Part shown: piece after piece, positions 15,702-25,554 of the stretch
Numbering within the stretch: the stretch's first letter is position 1
Layout of the letters: each line of letters begins with the position of its first letter
NCBI GenBank assembly: GCA_004524515.1
Contig: SDNV01000011.1
Span: 1 to 34,423 of the forward strand
From: Promethearchaeota archaeon
GTDB lineage: Archaea; Asgardarchaeota; Lokiarchaeia; Sigynarchaeales; SOKP01
Direction of reading: 5' to 3'
DNA: 34,423 nt
Program-made: the position numbers and the translations under genes
The notes under the pieces: model-generated
What the model saw: only the letters and a program-made list of their open reading frames with translations
Told to the model about the DNA's origin: nothing
The model's database searches: none

Positions 15702-16946
15702 TTATATCTTTCTGTTATTAACTTTCATTCCGAACATAAATCGTGTAAAATTATTAGTTTTTATTAATTCACAACCTAAGAGAGTTATAACTAAAGCGGA
15801 AGTAGTGATAACTAAATATTTCACTAAAATACTTGTCTCCCATTGGATTACATAAAAACCGATAATTATTATGACCGTTTGATGTAAGATATAATAGGGC
15901 AGAGCTATTTCGCTAAAATGTTTAATAAACGAGTTCTGTTTATTTAAATATTTCCGCCCATATCCTAGAAAAGCAATTAACCAGCACCATACACAAATAG
16001 ACCAAATTCCCTGCCCTATTATATAGATCACTATTAAAATAGCTAAGTTGTTAAACAGAAAAACTTTTGAGGCAGGACTTGAATTGAAATTGATATAAGT
16101 AAATGTGTCAAATGTTAATGTGAAAATCGATATCACCAATGCTAAAGCCAAAGCTAAACCTTTATTTCGGGCTATTGAATCCTCAAAACGAGAGTCAGCT
16201 ATAATTACAAATCCAAGTAAAAAAATGAAAAAAAAATGAAGAATTGCGGCCCAATCAAATATAAAATTATGAGATTCTGGAAATATCCATCGAAGACTTA
16301 TATTCACTATTATTAATGGAATAGAGAAAATGAAAATCCTCCGACCTTTCTCCATATAATTGGCTATATTTGAGATCTGTTGCTTTCCAGTTTCGGTTTT
16401 TAACCTCAAAAATAAAGGTAATAATACTAATGATATAAAGAATAAATACCATAAAAACCATAGATGATGCCAACTAAAATTACCATTAGGATAAATCCCT
16501 ACAAAAAATTGAGGATAAAATTCAATATATGAACCATTAAAATTTATAGGACTATGTCTAGTTTCGCTCCACCATGCTAATCTCTCATAATATACTTGAG
16601 GAGGAACCACAATGAATATGCCAAAAAAGAGCGGTATTAATAATCTTTTAATTCTTTCTTTAATATATTCATTTTTCTTTCGAAAATCAAGAGCATAATA
16701 GGTGCTTATGCCAGCCAGAAAGAAAAATAGGGGCATATGCCATATATTAAGAAAAGAAACGAATATTGCCGCCTCTAAGCTTAGTTCATTATTTTTAAGG
16801 TGAAAAACGGACCAAATATTAAATATCATTGCAGTGTGAAAATAAATTAGCAAGATAACAGCAAACGCTCGTAATGTGTCAATATCATAGCGTCTATCTG
16901 GTTTTACATCGTTTAATTCTCCTAATTTACTATCAGCTTCTCCCAA
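15702..16946 (-). CDS. Acyltransferase 3 (OafA-like) integral membrane protein
   Basis: A 414-residue polytopic membrane protein of the acyltransferase-3 family, whose members transfer acetyl or other acyl groups to extracytoplasmic glycans, lipids or peptides. It opens with RRYDIDTLRAFAVILLIYFHTAM, the family's N-terminal Arg-Ala/His helix. WHMPLFFFLAGISTYYAL and KERIKRLLIPLFFG (RxxRLLxP motif) follow at ~75-125. About ten hydrophobic helices extend to the C-terminus. Translation begins at TTG with AGGAGA upstream. The substrate is not predictable. It ends 11 bp from the DUF429 gene, convergent. Confidence 0.88.
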   Translation of the reverse strand: MGEADSKLGELNDVKPDRRYDIDTLRAFAVILLIYFHTAMIFNIWSVFHLKNNELSLEAAIFVSFLNIWHMPLFFFLAGISTYYALDFRKKNEYIKERIKRLLIPLFFGIFIVVPPQVYYERLAWWSETRHSPINFNGSYIEFYPQFFVGIYPNGNFSWHHLWFLWYLFFISLVLLPLFLRLKTETGKQQISNIANYMEKGRRIFIFSIPLIIVNISLRWIFPESHNFIFDWAAILHFFFIFLLGFVIIADSRFEDSIARNKGLALALALVISIFTLTFDTFTYINFNSSPASKVFLFNNLAILIVIYIIGQGIWSICVWCWLIAFLGYGRKYLNKQNSFIKHFSEIALPYYILHQTVIIIIGFYVIQWETSILVKYLVITTSALVITLLGCELIKTNNFTRFMFGMKVNNRKI

Positions 16947-16957
16947 TTTGATTTCGT

Positions 16958-16963
16958 TCTCCT
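16958..16963 (-). promoter_or_regulatory. Ribosome binding site supporting a TTG start
   Basis: AGGAGA on the minus strand lies 11 nt before the TTG at 16946. No ATG lies near the expected N-terminus of the acyltransferase, so this site supports the TTG. Confidence 0.5.
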
Positions 16964-17214
16964 AAAGTTTTGTTTAGAAATGAAATCTATACTAATTATT
17001 ATGAATAAGTCAATCTATATTAATAAGAAGGAGTCCAATTTATAATGCAACATTCTCTCGGACTTTATTATGAAATTGGTATAAATTAATTCTAAAAAGA
17101 ATAAATTCTAATTCATATTTATTAAATAAAATCCAAATATAATCTTTTAAAGTAATACACTTTTTCTATTAATATAAACTCGATATTTTTTAACTTTCAA
17201 GGTAAATAAGAGAT

Positions 17215-18723
17215 ATGACAGAAAATCTACTTAATTTGGGATCTCCTTCAGAATTTTGGGAATATTTTGAACAAATTTCTAAAATCCCGCATTGTAGTGG
17301 TAATGAAGGTGAAGTTAGGGAATTTATAAGAGAGGAGGCAGAGAAGTTTAATTTTGAGACAAAAATTGATAAAGCCGGAAATATCCTAGTAATAATACCC
17401 CCGAAGAAAGAGAAAAAATCTATTATAATTATTCAAAGCCATATGGATATGGTCTGCGAGAAGAATAAAGATGTTGAGCATGATTTCACCAAAGATCCAC
17501 TAAAATTAAAAATCATTACAATTGATGGTAAAAAATGGCTTACTGCTGAAGGTACTACTTTAGGTGCTGATAATGCGACGGGTATGGCTTATTCTTTAGC
17601 CTTAATGAAAAAAATTCACGATGGCGAATTGAATTTTGAAAGCCTAGAAATAGACTTATTATTTACCGTTGGAGAAGAAACTGGGATGTTTGGCGCTATG
17701 CAAATAGATAAAGAACTTTTAAGAAGCAATTTGTTAATAAATCTTGATTCTTTCAGAGAAAATTTCATTACAATTGGCTGTGTAGGTGCTTTAATCACAT
17801 CTTTAGAAGTTAAAGTCGATCTAATAGAAATTAAACCGATTGAAGAGGGTTTAATCTCTCTAAAAATAAATCTAACAGGTTTGCTTGGAGGGCATTCTGG
17901 AGGTGATATTCATAGAGGTCGAGCGAATGCCATAAAACTTATTGCTAAAGTATTATGGAAAATTAATAAAAATTTATCAATTTATATCAAATCTATTGAT
18001 GGAGGTGGCACAAATCGCAATGCTATACCAAGAGAGGCTAATGCGGTTATTTATATAAAAAAAAATCATATTTCAAAAATCAGAGATTTCTTAGATAATA
18101 TAATGTTAGAAATAAAAGAGGATTATTCGAAAATTGAAGATGATATAATAATCTCAATATTAGAAACAGAAATTATAACTGAAGATGCCGTCTTTTCTAA
18201 GGATTTTCAAGATAAATTTTTAGGTGTTTTACTTTTATTTCCACATGGGCCCATTTCAATGCATCCAGAATTCGATAATTTGGTACATACCTCTACAAAT
18301 TTAGCTTCAATTATCACACGAAAAAATCGTATTAAAATCGAGACTTTACAAAGAAGCTTTAATTCTAGGCGATATAATGAGATTTCAGATCAAATTAATG
18401 AATTGTTTAATCTCACAAATCTAAAGATAAAGTTTAAAAAAGTGGGCGGGTTTGGTGAATGGAATCCAAATTTTGACTCCTTATTATTAAAATATGTTAA
18501 AGAAGTATATGAAGATCTTCTCGATGACAATTTTATTATTACCGCCGTTCATGGAGGATTAGAACCGGGTGTTTTCAAAATGCACCATCCCGATCTAGAC
18601 ATGATAACGATTGGTCCTACTCTGGATTTTCTTCATTCTCCTGATGAGAGGTTAGATATCCAGAGCGTAGATAAATTTTGGAATATATTTATTGCTTTAT
18701 TAGGGAAAATAAATAAAAAATAA
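17215..18723 (+). CDS. pepD: Aminoacyl-histidine dipeptidase (PepD, M20 metallopeptidase)
   Basis: A cytosolic two-metal dipeptidase of the PepD type, which cleaves Xaa-His and other dipeptides. The 502-residue length is near the bacterial ~485. The metal and catalytic motifs are in order: IIQSHMDMVCEKN (~77-89), TLGADNATGM (~120-129, bridging Asp), FTVGEETGMFGA (~152-163, catalytic Glu pair) and LINLDS (~175-180, Asp ligand). GLLGGHSGGDIHRGRANA carries the lid-domain His. AVHGGLEPG and LHSPDERLDIQS close the C-terminal catalytic domain with the last His ligand. The ATG has AAGGTAA about 11 nt upstream. It is convergent with the prenyl synthase gene, 5 bp away. Confidence 0.93.
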   Translation: MTENLLNLGSPSEFWEYFEQISKIPHCSGNEGEVREFIREEAEKFNFETKIDKAGNILVIIPPKKEKKSIIIIQSHMDMVCEKNKDVEHDFTKDPLKLKIITIDGKKWLTAEGTTLGADNATGMAYSLALMKKIHDGELNFESLEIDLLFTVGEETGMFGAMQIDKELLRSNLLINLDSFRENFITIGCVGALITSLEVKVDLIEIKPIEEGLISLKINLTGLLGGHSGGDIHRGRANAIKLIAKVLWKINKNLSIYIKSIDGGGTNRNAIPREANAVIYIKKNHISKIRDFLDNIMLEIKEDYSKIEDDIIISILETEIITEDAVFSKDFQDKFLGVLLLFPHGPISMHPEFDNLVHTSTNLASIITRKNRIKIETLQRSFNSRRYNEISDQINELFNLTNLKIKFKKVGGFGEWNPNFDSLLLKYVKEVYEDLLDDNFIITAVHGGLEPGVFKMHHPDLDMITIGPTLDFLHSPDERLDIQSVDKFWNIFIALLGKINKK

Positions 18724-18728
18724 GAGAA

Positions 18729-19796
18729 TCAAAATTTTCTTTCTGCAACAAATTTTAATAGACTTTCAAAAAACTCCGCTTCAGATTCATTTATAATTGA
18801 GCCTAAATCATCTAACACAGATTTCGCCTCAAGAAAATAAGAATTTGCCAATTCTTTAGATGATTCAATTACTCCTGCTTTTTCAAATAATTCTTTAACT
18901 TTTAAAACATCATCATCAGACATTTCAGGTTTTCCAATTAATTGTTCAAGAAGCTTCCTATTATGATCATCCAGTTTATTATTTGCTTCAATCAATAAGC
19001 AAGTTTTTTTTCCTTCTCGAATATCACCGTCCGTAGGCTTACCTGTAACTTTTTCATCTCCAAATGTCCCTAAAATATCATCTATTATTTGAAATATAAT
19101 CCCCAAATTCAATCCATAAGTAGATAACAATTTTTTATATTTTTCTTCCGCTTTAGCATAATTAGCTCCAATCAAGATTGATTTTTCAATTAAGGCACCT
19201 GTTTTAAGAGATATCATATTAATATAATCTTGAATCTGAAGTTTTTTTTGATTTACCATATCTATCTCAATCAATACTCCATCACTAATCTCAATAAACG
19301 CCTGTTCATAATATTGAATCGCTTTAAAATTTAGATTATGGTCAAAATTATTGATTAAAAATGCTTCTAAACCCATAAAAAATGCTGAATCTCCTCCTAT
19401 TATACCGATATTAGTTCCAAAATCTTCTGCAAGCATTTTTTTTAGATCATAATTTGAATGGAGCTTTTTAAATCTATAATGGAATGCAGGTTTCCCTCTT
19501 CTAAAATCATCCTTATCTATAATATCATCATGAATTAGAGAGGCATTATGGAGAAATTCAGTACCTACACTAGGGATAACAATATCTTCATCTGGGGTGT
19601 CTATTAAAGAATTATATGTTGCTATACAGAGTAAAGGACGAATTCTCTTACCCCCCGCCAAAAAATATTTTCTTAATTCAGTATAATAAGTTCTTAAGAA
19701 TGGATTTTTTACGCTTTTTAATTTCCTATCATAAATTATTTTTATTGCTTCGTTAATTTTAGGCTTATAAACGTTTATATATTCATTTATTTTCAT
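18729..19796 (-). CDS. Polyprenyl (geranylgeranyl-type) diphosphate synthase
   Basis: Elongates DMAPP with IPP to make the chains used in archaeal lipids, so it consumes the products of the mevalonate operon. The 355-residue all-helical enzyme has GGKRIRP near residue 50, the first Asp-rich motif HDDIIDKDDFRRGKPAFH (~93-110), a GD pair in IGGDSAF, KTGALIEKS, and the second Asp-rich region QIIDDILGTFGDEKVTGKP followed by DIREGKKT. The last two match archaeal GGPP synthases. The residue five before the first Asp of the DDIID motif is Ala, a small residue often linked to longer products, so the exact chain length is open. The ATG has GAGGG upstream. It is preceded by an HD hydrolase gene 19 bp away on the same strand. 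Confidence 0.9.
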   Translation of the reverse strand: MKINEYINVYKPKINEAIKIIYDRKLKSVKNPFLRTYYTELRKYFLAGGKRIRPLLCIATYNSLIDTPDEDIVIPSVGTEFLHNASLIHDDIIDKDDFRRGKPAFHYRFKKLHSNYDLKKMLAEDFGTNIGIIGGDSAFFMGLEAFLINNFDHNLNFKAIQYYEQAFIEISDGVLIEIDMVNQKKLQIQDYINMISLKTGALIEKSILIGANYAKAEEKYKKLLSTYGLNLGIIFQIIDDILGTFGDEKVTGKPTDGDIREGKKTCLLIEANNKLDDHNRKLLEQLIGKPEMSDDDVLKVKELFEKAGVIESSKELANSYFLEAKSVLDDLGSIINESEAEFFESLLKFVAERKF

Positions 19797-19815
19797 TTTA
19801 ATCCCTCTCTAGAAT

Positions 19816-20406
19816 TTAAAGTAAATTAAAATTGTTAGATTCTTCCGATAATTTATTTAAGAAACCCATCATTTCAATTTTTCTTGTTTTACCAATTTCT
19901 TTTGCTAAATCAGTAGATAATTTTTCAGGTAAATTTTTCTGAAAGCTTTTAATCAATTTTATTGCCGATTTCGAGTCAGGGGTCCAATCATCTATTCCGA
20001 TTATTGATAGTATTCGAGTGATTCCAATAATACCCAGAAAATCCAAAATATCAGCATCCCGGAAAATTATAGATTCCTTTTTGTTGGAAGGTTCTGCATA
20101 ATACATATGAGTTTTAATCATATCCTTAACTGAAAGAATTTTTTCATCTGGAAAACCAATTGATTTAAGTACGTCTTCACACCCTTCAACAGAAGAATCA
20201 GCATGATCAATTTTTTCTTGTCGATAAGGTTCAAACGCACCCATATCATGTAAATAAGCAGCTGCGAATATTGCATCTTGGTCGACATTGATATCTTGTT
20301 TTTTAGCTAATTCTAATGACATCTCATATACTCTAGTGAAATGAGAAAATCCCCAGGCTGGATGGTTAAATTTTCTTGCGAAATCGATTAATTTTTGCTT
20401 CCACAT
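19816..20406 (-). CDS. HD-domain metal-dependent phosphohydrolase
   Basis: A 196-residue single HD domain. Ligands in order are the first His in GFSHFTRVYEMS (~22), the His-Asp pair in AAYLHDMGAF (~53-54), a His in TIKTHMYYAEP-like context (IKTHMYY, ~100) and an Asp in FRDADILDFLG (~115-120). This is the small YedJ/uncharacterised HD hydrolase type; the substrate is unknown and could be a nucleotide or phosphoester. It lies directly upstream of the prenyl synthase gene with 19 bp between them, so the two probably share a transcript. No functional link to prenyl metabolism is established. Confidence 0.87.
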   Translation of the reverse strand: MWKQKLIDFARKFNHPAWGFSHFTRVYEMSLELAKKQDINVDQDAIFAAAYLHDMGAFEPYRQEKIDHADSSVEGCEDVLKSIGFPDEKILSVKDMIKTHMYYAEPSNKKESIIFRDADILDFLGIIGITRILSIIGIDDWTPDSKSAIKLIKSFQKNLPEKLSTDLAKEIGKTRKIEMMGFLNKLSEESNNFNLL

Positions 20407-20716
20407 TTTTAAGAATTGCCGATTAATAAATATTAAACATGAGTATCGAAAGTGACCTTTAAAAATACAGCTATTATTTAAGCAATTCCAAATTATTACA
20501 ACTCTTATTTATTGTAAAGACAAAAAAAAAATTTTAAAAGAATTTAACAATAAAATCAATAAAATTTAGCATACTAAATCCATACTAAATTCATTCTCCA
20601 ATAAATAATACTTTCTTATTATTAACCAATTTTAGTAATATTAATATTAGACACAAATTTATCGAATTTATTAAGTTCATATCGAAATTTGATAAACAAG
20701 GGTTAGAATATTAAAA
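20407..20716. promoter_or_regulatory. 310-bp divergent intergenic region with short repeats
   Basis: Very AT-rich, with no convincing coding frame. It must hold divergent promoters for the HD-hydrolase/prenyl-synthase pair (minus) and the transporter/oxidoreductase pair (plus). It contains an 11-bp tandem repeat, CATACTAAATC at 20570-20580 and CATACTAAATT at 20581-20591, and the inverted repeat listed separately. No RNA gene was seen. Confidence 0.5.
20658..20696. repeat. Inverted repeat upstream of the transporter gene
   Basis: TTTATCGAATTT (20658-20669) and AAATTTGATAAA (20685-20696) form 12-bp arms with one mismatch, separated by 15 bp. The right arm ends 20 bp before the transporter ATG at 20717. 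The position suits a repressor operator overlapping the start of transcription, but AT-rich sequence yields such repeats by chance fairly often. Confidence 0.4.
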
Positions 20717-22126
20717 ATGAATGAAAAGAACAATAGGGAATACGAATATGAAATTACAATGGGGACAACTGTAGCGTATAGTTTGGCAAACTTTGCAGAT
20801 AATTCCATTCAGCAAACCTTCAATTTTCTTCTATTTACTTTTTATTACGCCGTTGTGGGATTAAACGTTAATTTAATTACTTTAGGTTTCATCATTTGGT
20901 CAGTTTGGAATTCTATTAATGATCCATTGTTAGGATATATTTCTGATCGTACTTCTTCAAAATGGGGTCGACGAAAACCTTATATTATAGCAGGAATTGT
21001 GCCAACTTGCATAATTATGGTATTGTTATGGACACCTCCCAAAGGGAGTTCTCAACTTACGATCTTTCTCTACTTTCTGATTATCATTATTTTGTATGAT
21101 ACGTTTTACACTATGTTTAATCTTAACCAAATGGCACTTTATCCAGAAATGTATTCTTCACTTGAAGAAAGGTCTAAGGCAAATGTTATACTACAGGCTA
21201 CGACAGTTTTCGCTTTAATGGTTGCTTTTATATCTCCTAGTATTTTCGTCCCAAAATTCGATGATCCCCAGTATTTCTCGGAATATGCATATGCCGGATT
21301 ATTTATAGCTATAATTGTAGCAATATCCGTAATCATTTTCGTCAAATACGGTCTAAAAGAAAGACCGGAATTTTCTAGGGATGCAGAAAGCGCTCCACCA
21401 CTAATTAAATCATTAAAATACTCCTTTAAGAATAAAGCGTTTGTTACATACATAATTGCGAACTTTGGGATGTGGTATACTTTCGGTATCTTGACAGCTA
21501 TGACACCTCTTTATGGAAGTTTTGTATTAAACATTAAGGACTCACGACTTCTTTCGATGTTATTAGGTCTTACTTTTATTTCGGCAACCTTATGCATGCC
21601 TCTATGGCACAAAATATCAGTTAAATTTGGAGTGAAAAAAGGACTAATGATTGCTTTAATAAGCCTATTATTTACCGCATTTCCCTTTATGCTAATAAGT
21701 GATTTTATTTCTGGAGCAATTGTTTACACTATTGCTGGATTTACACTCTCTGGTATGTTATTTTTTCGAAGAGTGGCTCTCGCAGTCATCATAGATGATG
21801 ATGAAACAAGAACAGGAGTTCGACGAGAAGGCGGTTATTATGGTGTAGATGCTTTGGTTACCAAGTTTTCGACAATTTTCATATTTATAACGATAGGTAT
21901 AGTTTTTAATAGTGTAGGATGGGCGATTTTCGACCCAAGGGGAACTACTGAACAAACAATTTTTGGATTACGGAGTTTGATGTATATTTTTCCTGCTATT
22001 GCTACGATCATAGGGATAATTGCAATGTTGTTTTTTCCAATCACAAAGGAGAGATATCACCAATTAACTCAAGAGACGGGATTAATGCATGAAGAAAAGA
22101 AAAAAAGGATTTTGAGATCCGATTAA
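20717..22126 (+). CDS. GPH-type sugar/cation symporter (MFS_2)
   Basis: A 469-residue, about 12-helix transporter of the glycoside-pentoside-hexuronide:cation symporter family (MelB-like). Diagnostic features are NDPLLGYISDRTSSKWGRRKP (starting at N68), the conserved Asp/Arg loop between helices 2 and 3, and DDETRTGVRREGGYYGVDAL near residue 355-375, the second-half loop of this family. Substrates of the family are sugars, glycosides and hexuronates. It lies 42 bp upstream of an aldehyde oxidoreductase gene on the same strand, so the two are probably one transcript. A second member of the family is encoded convergently at 24053-25438. Confidence 0.9.
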   Translation: MNEKNNREYEYEITMGTTVAYSLANFADNSIQQTFNFLLFTFYYAVVGLNVNLITLGFIIWSVWNSINDPLLGYISDRTSSKWGRRKPYIIAGIVPTCIIMVLLWTPPKGSSQLTIFLYFLIIIILYDTFYTMFNLNQMALYPEMYSSLEERSKANVILQATTVFALMVAFISPSIFVPKFDDPQYFSEYAYAGLFIAIIVAISVIIFVKYGLKERPEFSRDAESAPPLIKSLKYSFKNKAFVTYIIANFGMWYTFGILTAMTPLYGSFVLNIKDSRLLSMLLGLTFISATLCMPLWHKISVKFGVKKGLMIALISLLFTAFPFMLISDFISGAIVYTIAGFTLSGMLFFRRVALAVIIDDDETRTGVRREGGYYGVDALVTKFSTIFIFITIGIVFNSVGWAIFDPRGTTEQTIFGLRSLMYIFPAIATIIGIIAMLFFPITKERYHQLTQETGLMHEEKKKRILRSD

Positions 22127-22168
22127 CTTTATCAATTAAAAGATACAAAAATTAGGGTTAAAATCAAA

Positions 22169-24034
22169 ATGGGAAATCAACAGTTTGGAAAGATTTTAAA
22201 AGTAGATTTAAGAAAAAGATCGTTTCATGAAATAGGAATCGATAAAAATGTGGTTCAAAAATATTTAGGCGGTCCTGGATTTGCCATTGAATACCTAATG
22301 GAATCAAAAGTATTTGAATATGACCCTTTAAGTGAGCATAATCCGTTAATATTTATGACGGGACTTTTAACCGGCACTTCATTTCCTTGTTCTGGTTTTT
22401 ATTCAGTATCGGGGCGATCCCCTTTAACTAACATTTATGGAGAAGGGTTATCTGGTGGCTTTTTCGGAGCAGAATTAAGAAAGACAATAAATGGAATTAT
22501 CATCGAAGACAAAGCGGATTCTCCCGTTTATTTAAAAATCGAAGATGATCACTATGAATTGATTGATGCGTCTGATATATGGGGGTTGAAAACTGATAAA
22601 ACTATGCAAAATTTACGTTCTAAATTAGGAAAACAATACAAAATTACAACTATTGGGCCTTCTGGAGAAAAAATGGTTCCTTTAGCTTCTATTATAAATG
22701 ATCATTTTAGAGCAGTGGGTAGAACAGGAATGGGAGCCATAATGGGCTCAAAAAACCTAAAAGCAATAGCAGTTAAGAGTAGTAAAAAGATTAATTATCA
22801 TGATGAAAAAAAATTTAATGAAATTTCGAAAGCGATTTTCTTATTATTTAAAAACTCGGCAATGGCGGATGTTTTAAGGAATTTCGGAACTAATAATATT
22901 GATTATTTTGAAAGATTGGCCGATGTACCTCATAAAAATTGGACTTTACATAAATGGAAGGGAGTAAATGATATATCTGGTTCCATTGTATTGGAAAAAT
23001 TACATGTAAGAAATAGACCTTGCTATTTATGTCCTTTCAGTTGTGGACGAGAAATAGAAATAAAGGAAGGACCTTATAAGATAAGTAATGCGGCATGTTC
23101 AGAATATGAAACTACTGCGGCTTTTGGCTCTATGTGTTTAATATCTGATGTAGAAGCAATAGCTTATTTGAATCATATTTGTAATACCATGGGAGTTGAT
23201 ACTATTTCCGCAGGCTGTACCATCGCTTTTGCTATGGACTGTTATGAAAAAGGTATTTTAACTCAAGATGAATTGGGATTTCCTTTAGATTGGGGTGATG
23301 CGGATGCGGCGATTAAACTTTTAAATTTAATGTGTAAAAATGAAGGAATAGGCAAAATTTTGGGCAAAGGATCTAAAAGAGCTTCTGAACAAATAGGAAA
23401 AGGTTCCAGAGAATTCTTAACCACAATAAAAGGATTAGAAGCACCAATGCATGATCCTCGCGCTATTTATCCCTTAGGACTGCAGTATGCCACTTCGAAT
23501 CGAGGAGCTTGTCATTTAAGAGGTTTTGCAAATGATTTGTATTCCGGATTTACAGGATTTAATGATGCTTTAAAAATTTCTAAAGAAAAATCTATTCGAG
23601 AAAGGACAATAGATAATCCTGAATTTGCAAGAGACGTAGCCATCTCTCAGAATTTATCAGAAATTAACAATGCTTTAGGTATATGCCGTCAAACTATTTC
23701 TTCTGGATCTCAAATAGTTGAAAACTTATTCAATTTGATATTAGATGAAATCTATTATCTAACGGAAATTCGAATATCCTTAGCAGAACTAATGAAAATT
23801 GGGGAGAGAATCTTCAATTTAAAAAGAATCTTTAATAATAAATGTGGAGTTTCGAGAAAAGATGATATTCTCCCTCCAAGACTCAAATTTTCTTTAGAAA
23901 AAGGTAGATTAAAGGACAAATTTCTAACTATAGATTTAATGTTAGAAGAGTATTACAAATTCAGAGGCTGGAATAAAGAGGGTGTCCCTTCCAAACAAAA
24001 ATTAGCGGATTTAAAAATCGATCACTATTCATAA
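22169..24034 (+). CDS. Aldehyde:ferredoxin oxidoreductase (tungsten pterin enzyme)
   Basis: A cytosolic enzyme that oxidises aldehydes to carboxylic acids and reduces ferredoxin, using a tungsten bis-pterin and one [4Fe-4S] cluster. The 621-residue protein has the N-terminal domain YLGGPGFAIEYL, SGRSPLTNIYGEGLSGGFFGAELRK (pterin region), GRTGMGAIMGSKNLKAIAV, and cluster ligands C285-x2-C288-x3-C292 with C506 in ALGICRQ. RGACHLRG and AEIN-like pterin contacts follow. Length is normal. The physiological aldehyde is unknown; close to an RraA-like aldolase and an IlvD-like dehydratase, an aldehyde from sugar-acid cleavage is a reasonable guess. The upstream neighbour is a sugar symporter. Confidence 0.93.
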   Translation: MGNQQFGKILKVDLRKRSFHEIGIDKNVVQKYLGGPGFAIEYLMESKVFEYDPLSEHNPLIFMTGLLTGTSFPCSGFYSVSGRSPLTNIYGEGLSGGFFGAELRKTINGIIIEDKADSPVYLKIEDDHYELIDASDIWGLKTDKTMQNLRSKLGKQYKITTIGPSGEKMVPLASIINDHFRAVGRTGMGAIMGSKNLKAIAVKSSKKINYHDEKKFNEISKAIFLLFKNSAMADVLRNFGTNNIDYFERLADVPHKNWTLHKWKGVNDISGSIVLEKLHVRNRPCYLCPFSCGREIEIKEGPYKISNAACSEYETTAAFGSMCLISDVEAIAYLNHICNTMGVDTISAGCTIAFAMDCYEKGILTQDELGFPLDWGDADAAIKLLNLMCKNEGIGKILGKGSKRASEQIGKGSREFLTTIKGLEAPMHDPRAIYPLGLQYATSNRGACHLRGFANDLYSGFTGFNDALKISKEKSIRERTIDNPEFARDVAISQNLSEINNALGICRQTISSGSQIVENLFNLILDEIYYLTEIRISLAELMKIGERIFNLKRIFNNKCGVSRKDDILPPRLKFSLEKGRLKDKFLTIDLMLEEYYKFRGWNKEGVPSKQKLADLKIDHYS

Positions 24035-24052
24035 AAATTAAAAAAAAGAGTT

Positions 24053-25438
24053 TTATTTCAAACCTTTTGTTAAATTGATATTAAGTTCTCTTACTTTGTT
24101 CTTTACTTCTTCTAAACTTTCTCCGGATAAGGGATAAAGATATAAGAAAAGCATACCCAATGCTATAAAAACTATAGGAATGATCCCTATAAGAATTCGC
24201 AGTCCTAATTCACCCAGAGGAGTAAGCGTTGATGGGCTCACATTTTCGCGATTTATTTGAAATACTGTAAGTATAATACCTAATACTAACCAACTAATCG
24301 CATTTGACGATTTTACGATAACCCCTGAAACTCCATTAAAGATTCCTTCCCTTCGTTCGTTAGTTTTTGTATGATCTTCGTCAATAACATCACTCAATAG
24401 GACAGTAGGAAAAAGCATTAGTCCCCCTAATCCAAAACCGGCAATTAGAAGGACGATTAGCATGGTAATAGGGGTATATACCAGAAAAACTAATGGAAAG
24501 GTTAAACAAAAACACATCATGGAGATAAATAATGCGTATCTCGTTCCCTTTTTTTCTGCTATTTTGATCCAGACATATAACCCAGGTAAAACTACTAAAA
24601 AAATAAGCAGCATTTGAATTGCCCATTCAGAGGAACTCATTCCTAACACCCCTTCAAAGAATAATGGAAGTCCTGAAAGCACAACGCTGTAGGATAATTG
24701 TAAAAGAAATTGAACGAAAATAAAACACACAAAGCTTCGGCTTTTTAAGGAGATTTTTATTGACTTAAAAAAACTCAACTTATTTTCCTTAATTATTTGA
24801 TATTCTTTCCGTTCCTTAATGAAAAATAAGGTAGGAAGTACACATACTACAGCAATAATCCCCAATGTTAGCCCCATCAAAGAAAATCCCATCATCGGAT
24901 CTTTGAAGGATCCGGCAATTAAAGGGGCGATAGCGAGTCCAAGAATCAAACCTAAAACCCCGAAAATCTCTTTAAATCTTGAGATGGCTAATCGTTCGTT
25001 TTGATCTAAAGTTAACTCGGGGTATAATGCAAACCATAGGGTAAATACCATAGTTACAGAAGTCTCATATAAGATTAAAATGACAATTAAATACACTGTA
25101 CATATTATAGGATCGTTGATTGGAGGTGTATAAATTAAATATGAACATATCAATAATGGCACTAATCCAATCGCAATAAATGGTTTTCTACGCCCCCATC
25201 GGCTTCTGGAAAAATCCGAAATATGGCCGATTAGGGGTTCATTAAGTGCATCCCATATACCATACACCATTAGAACTAAACTTATACCTAAAGGAGTAAG
25301 AGGGACTCCAAGATATAAAAAATAATATGCATACAACAGAAGAATACTCGCTTGCCCTATTGCAAGACTTCCAATATTAGCAACGGCCCATGATATTTTT
25401 TTACCAGTTGGCACGTGGTCTTCATTCATAATAATCAA
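24053..25438 (-). CDS. GPH-type sugar/cation symporter (MFS_2), second copy
   Basis: A 461-residue, about 12-helix member of the same family as the product of 20717-22126, clearly divergent from it. It has NEPLIGHISDFSRSRWGRRKP in the 2-3 loop and DEDHTKTNERREGIFNGVSG in the second-half loop. It is the last gene of a minus-strand run (IlvD-like dehydratase, YdjC-like deacetylase, transporter), with gaps of about 70 and 115 bp. This suggests it imports the substrate those enzymes handle. It converges on the aldehyde oxidoreductase gene with an 18-bp gap. Confidence 0.9.
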   Translation of the reverse strand: MIIMNEDHVPTGKKISWAVANIGSLAIGQASILLLYAYYFLYLGVPLTPLGISLVLMVYGIWDALNEPLIGHISDFSRSRWGRRKPFIAIGLVPLLICSYLIYTPPINDPIICTVYLIVILILYETSVTMVFTLWFALYPELTLDQNERLAISRFKEIFGVLGLILGLAIAPLIAGSFKDPMMGFSLMGLTLGIIAVVCVLPTLFFIKERKEYQIIKENKLSFFKSIKISLKSRSFVCFIFVQFLLQLSYSVVLSGLPLFFEGVLGMSSSEWAIQMLLIFLVVLPGLYVWIKIAEKKGTRYALFISMMCFCLTFPLVFLVYTPITMLIVLLIAGFGLGGLMLFPTVLLSDVIDEDHTKTNERREGIFNGVSGVIVKSSNAISWLVLGIILTVFQINRENVSPSTLTPLGELGLRILIGIIPIVFIALGMLFLYLYPLSGESLEEVKNKVRELNINLTKGLK

Positions 25439-25554
25439 TTAAAAATGTAATAGAAATAATAATAAGTAAAAACATAAAAGGTTTTAAAATTTGCATATTC
25501 AATTAAATGAGGGAAAATATTGCTATGCCTATATCTTCTAGATTAAATATATCT

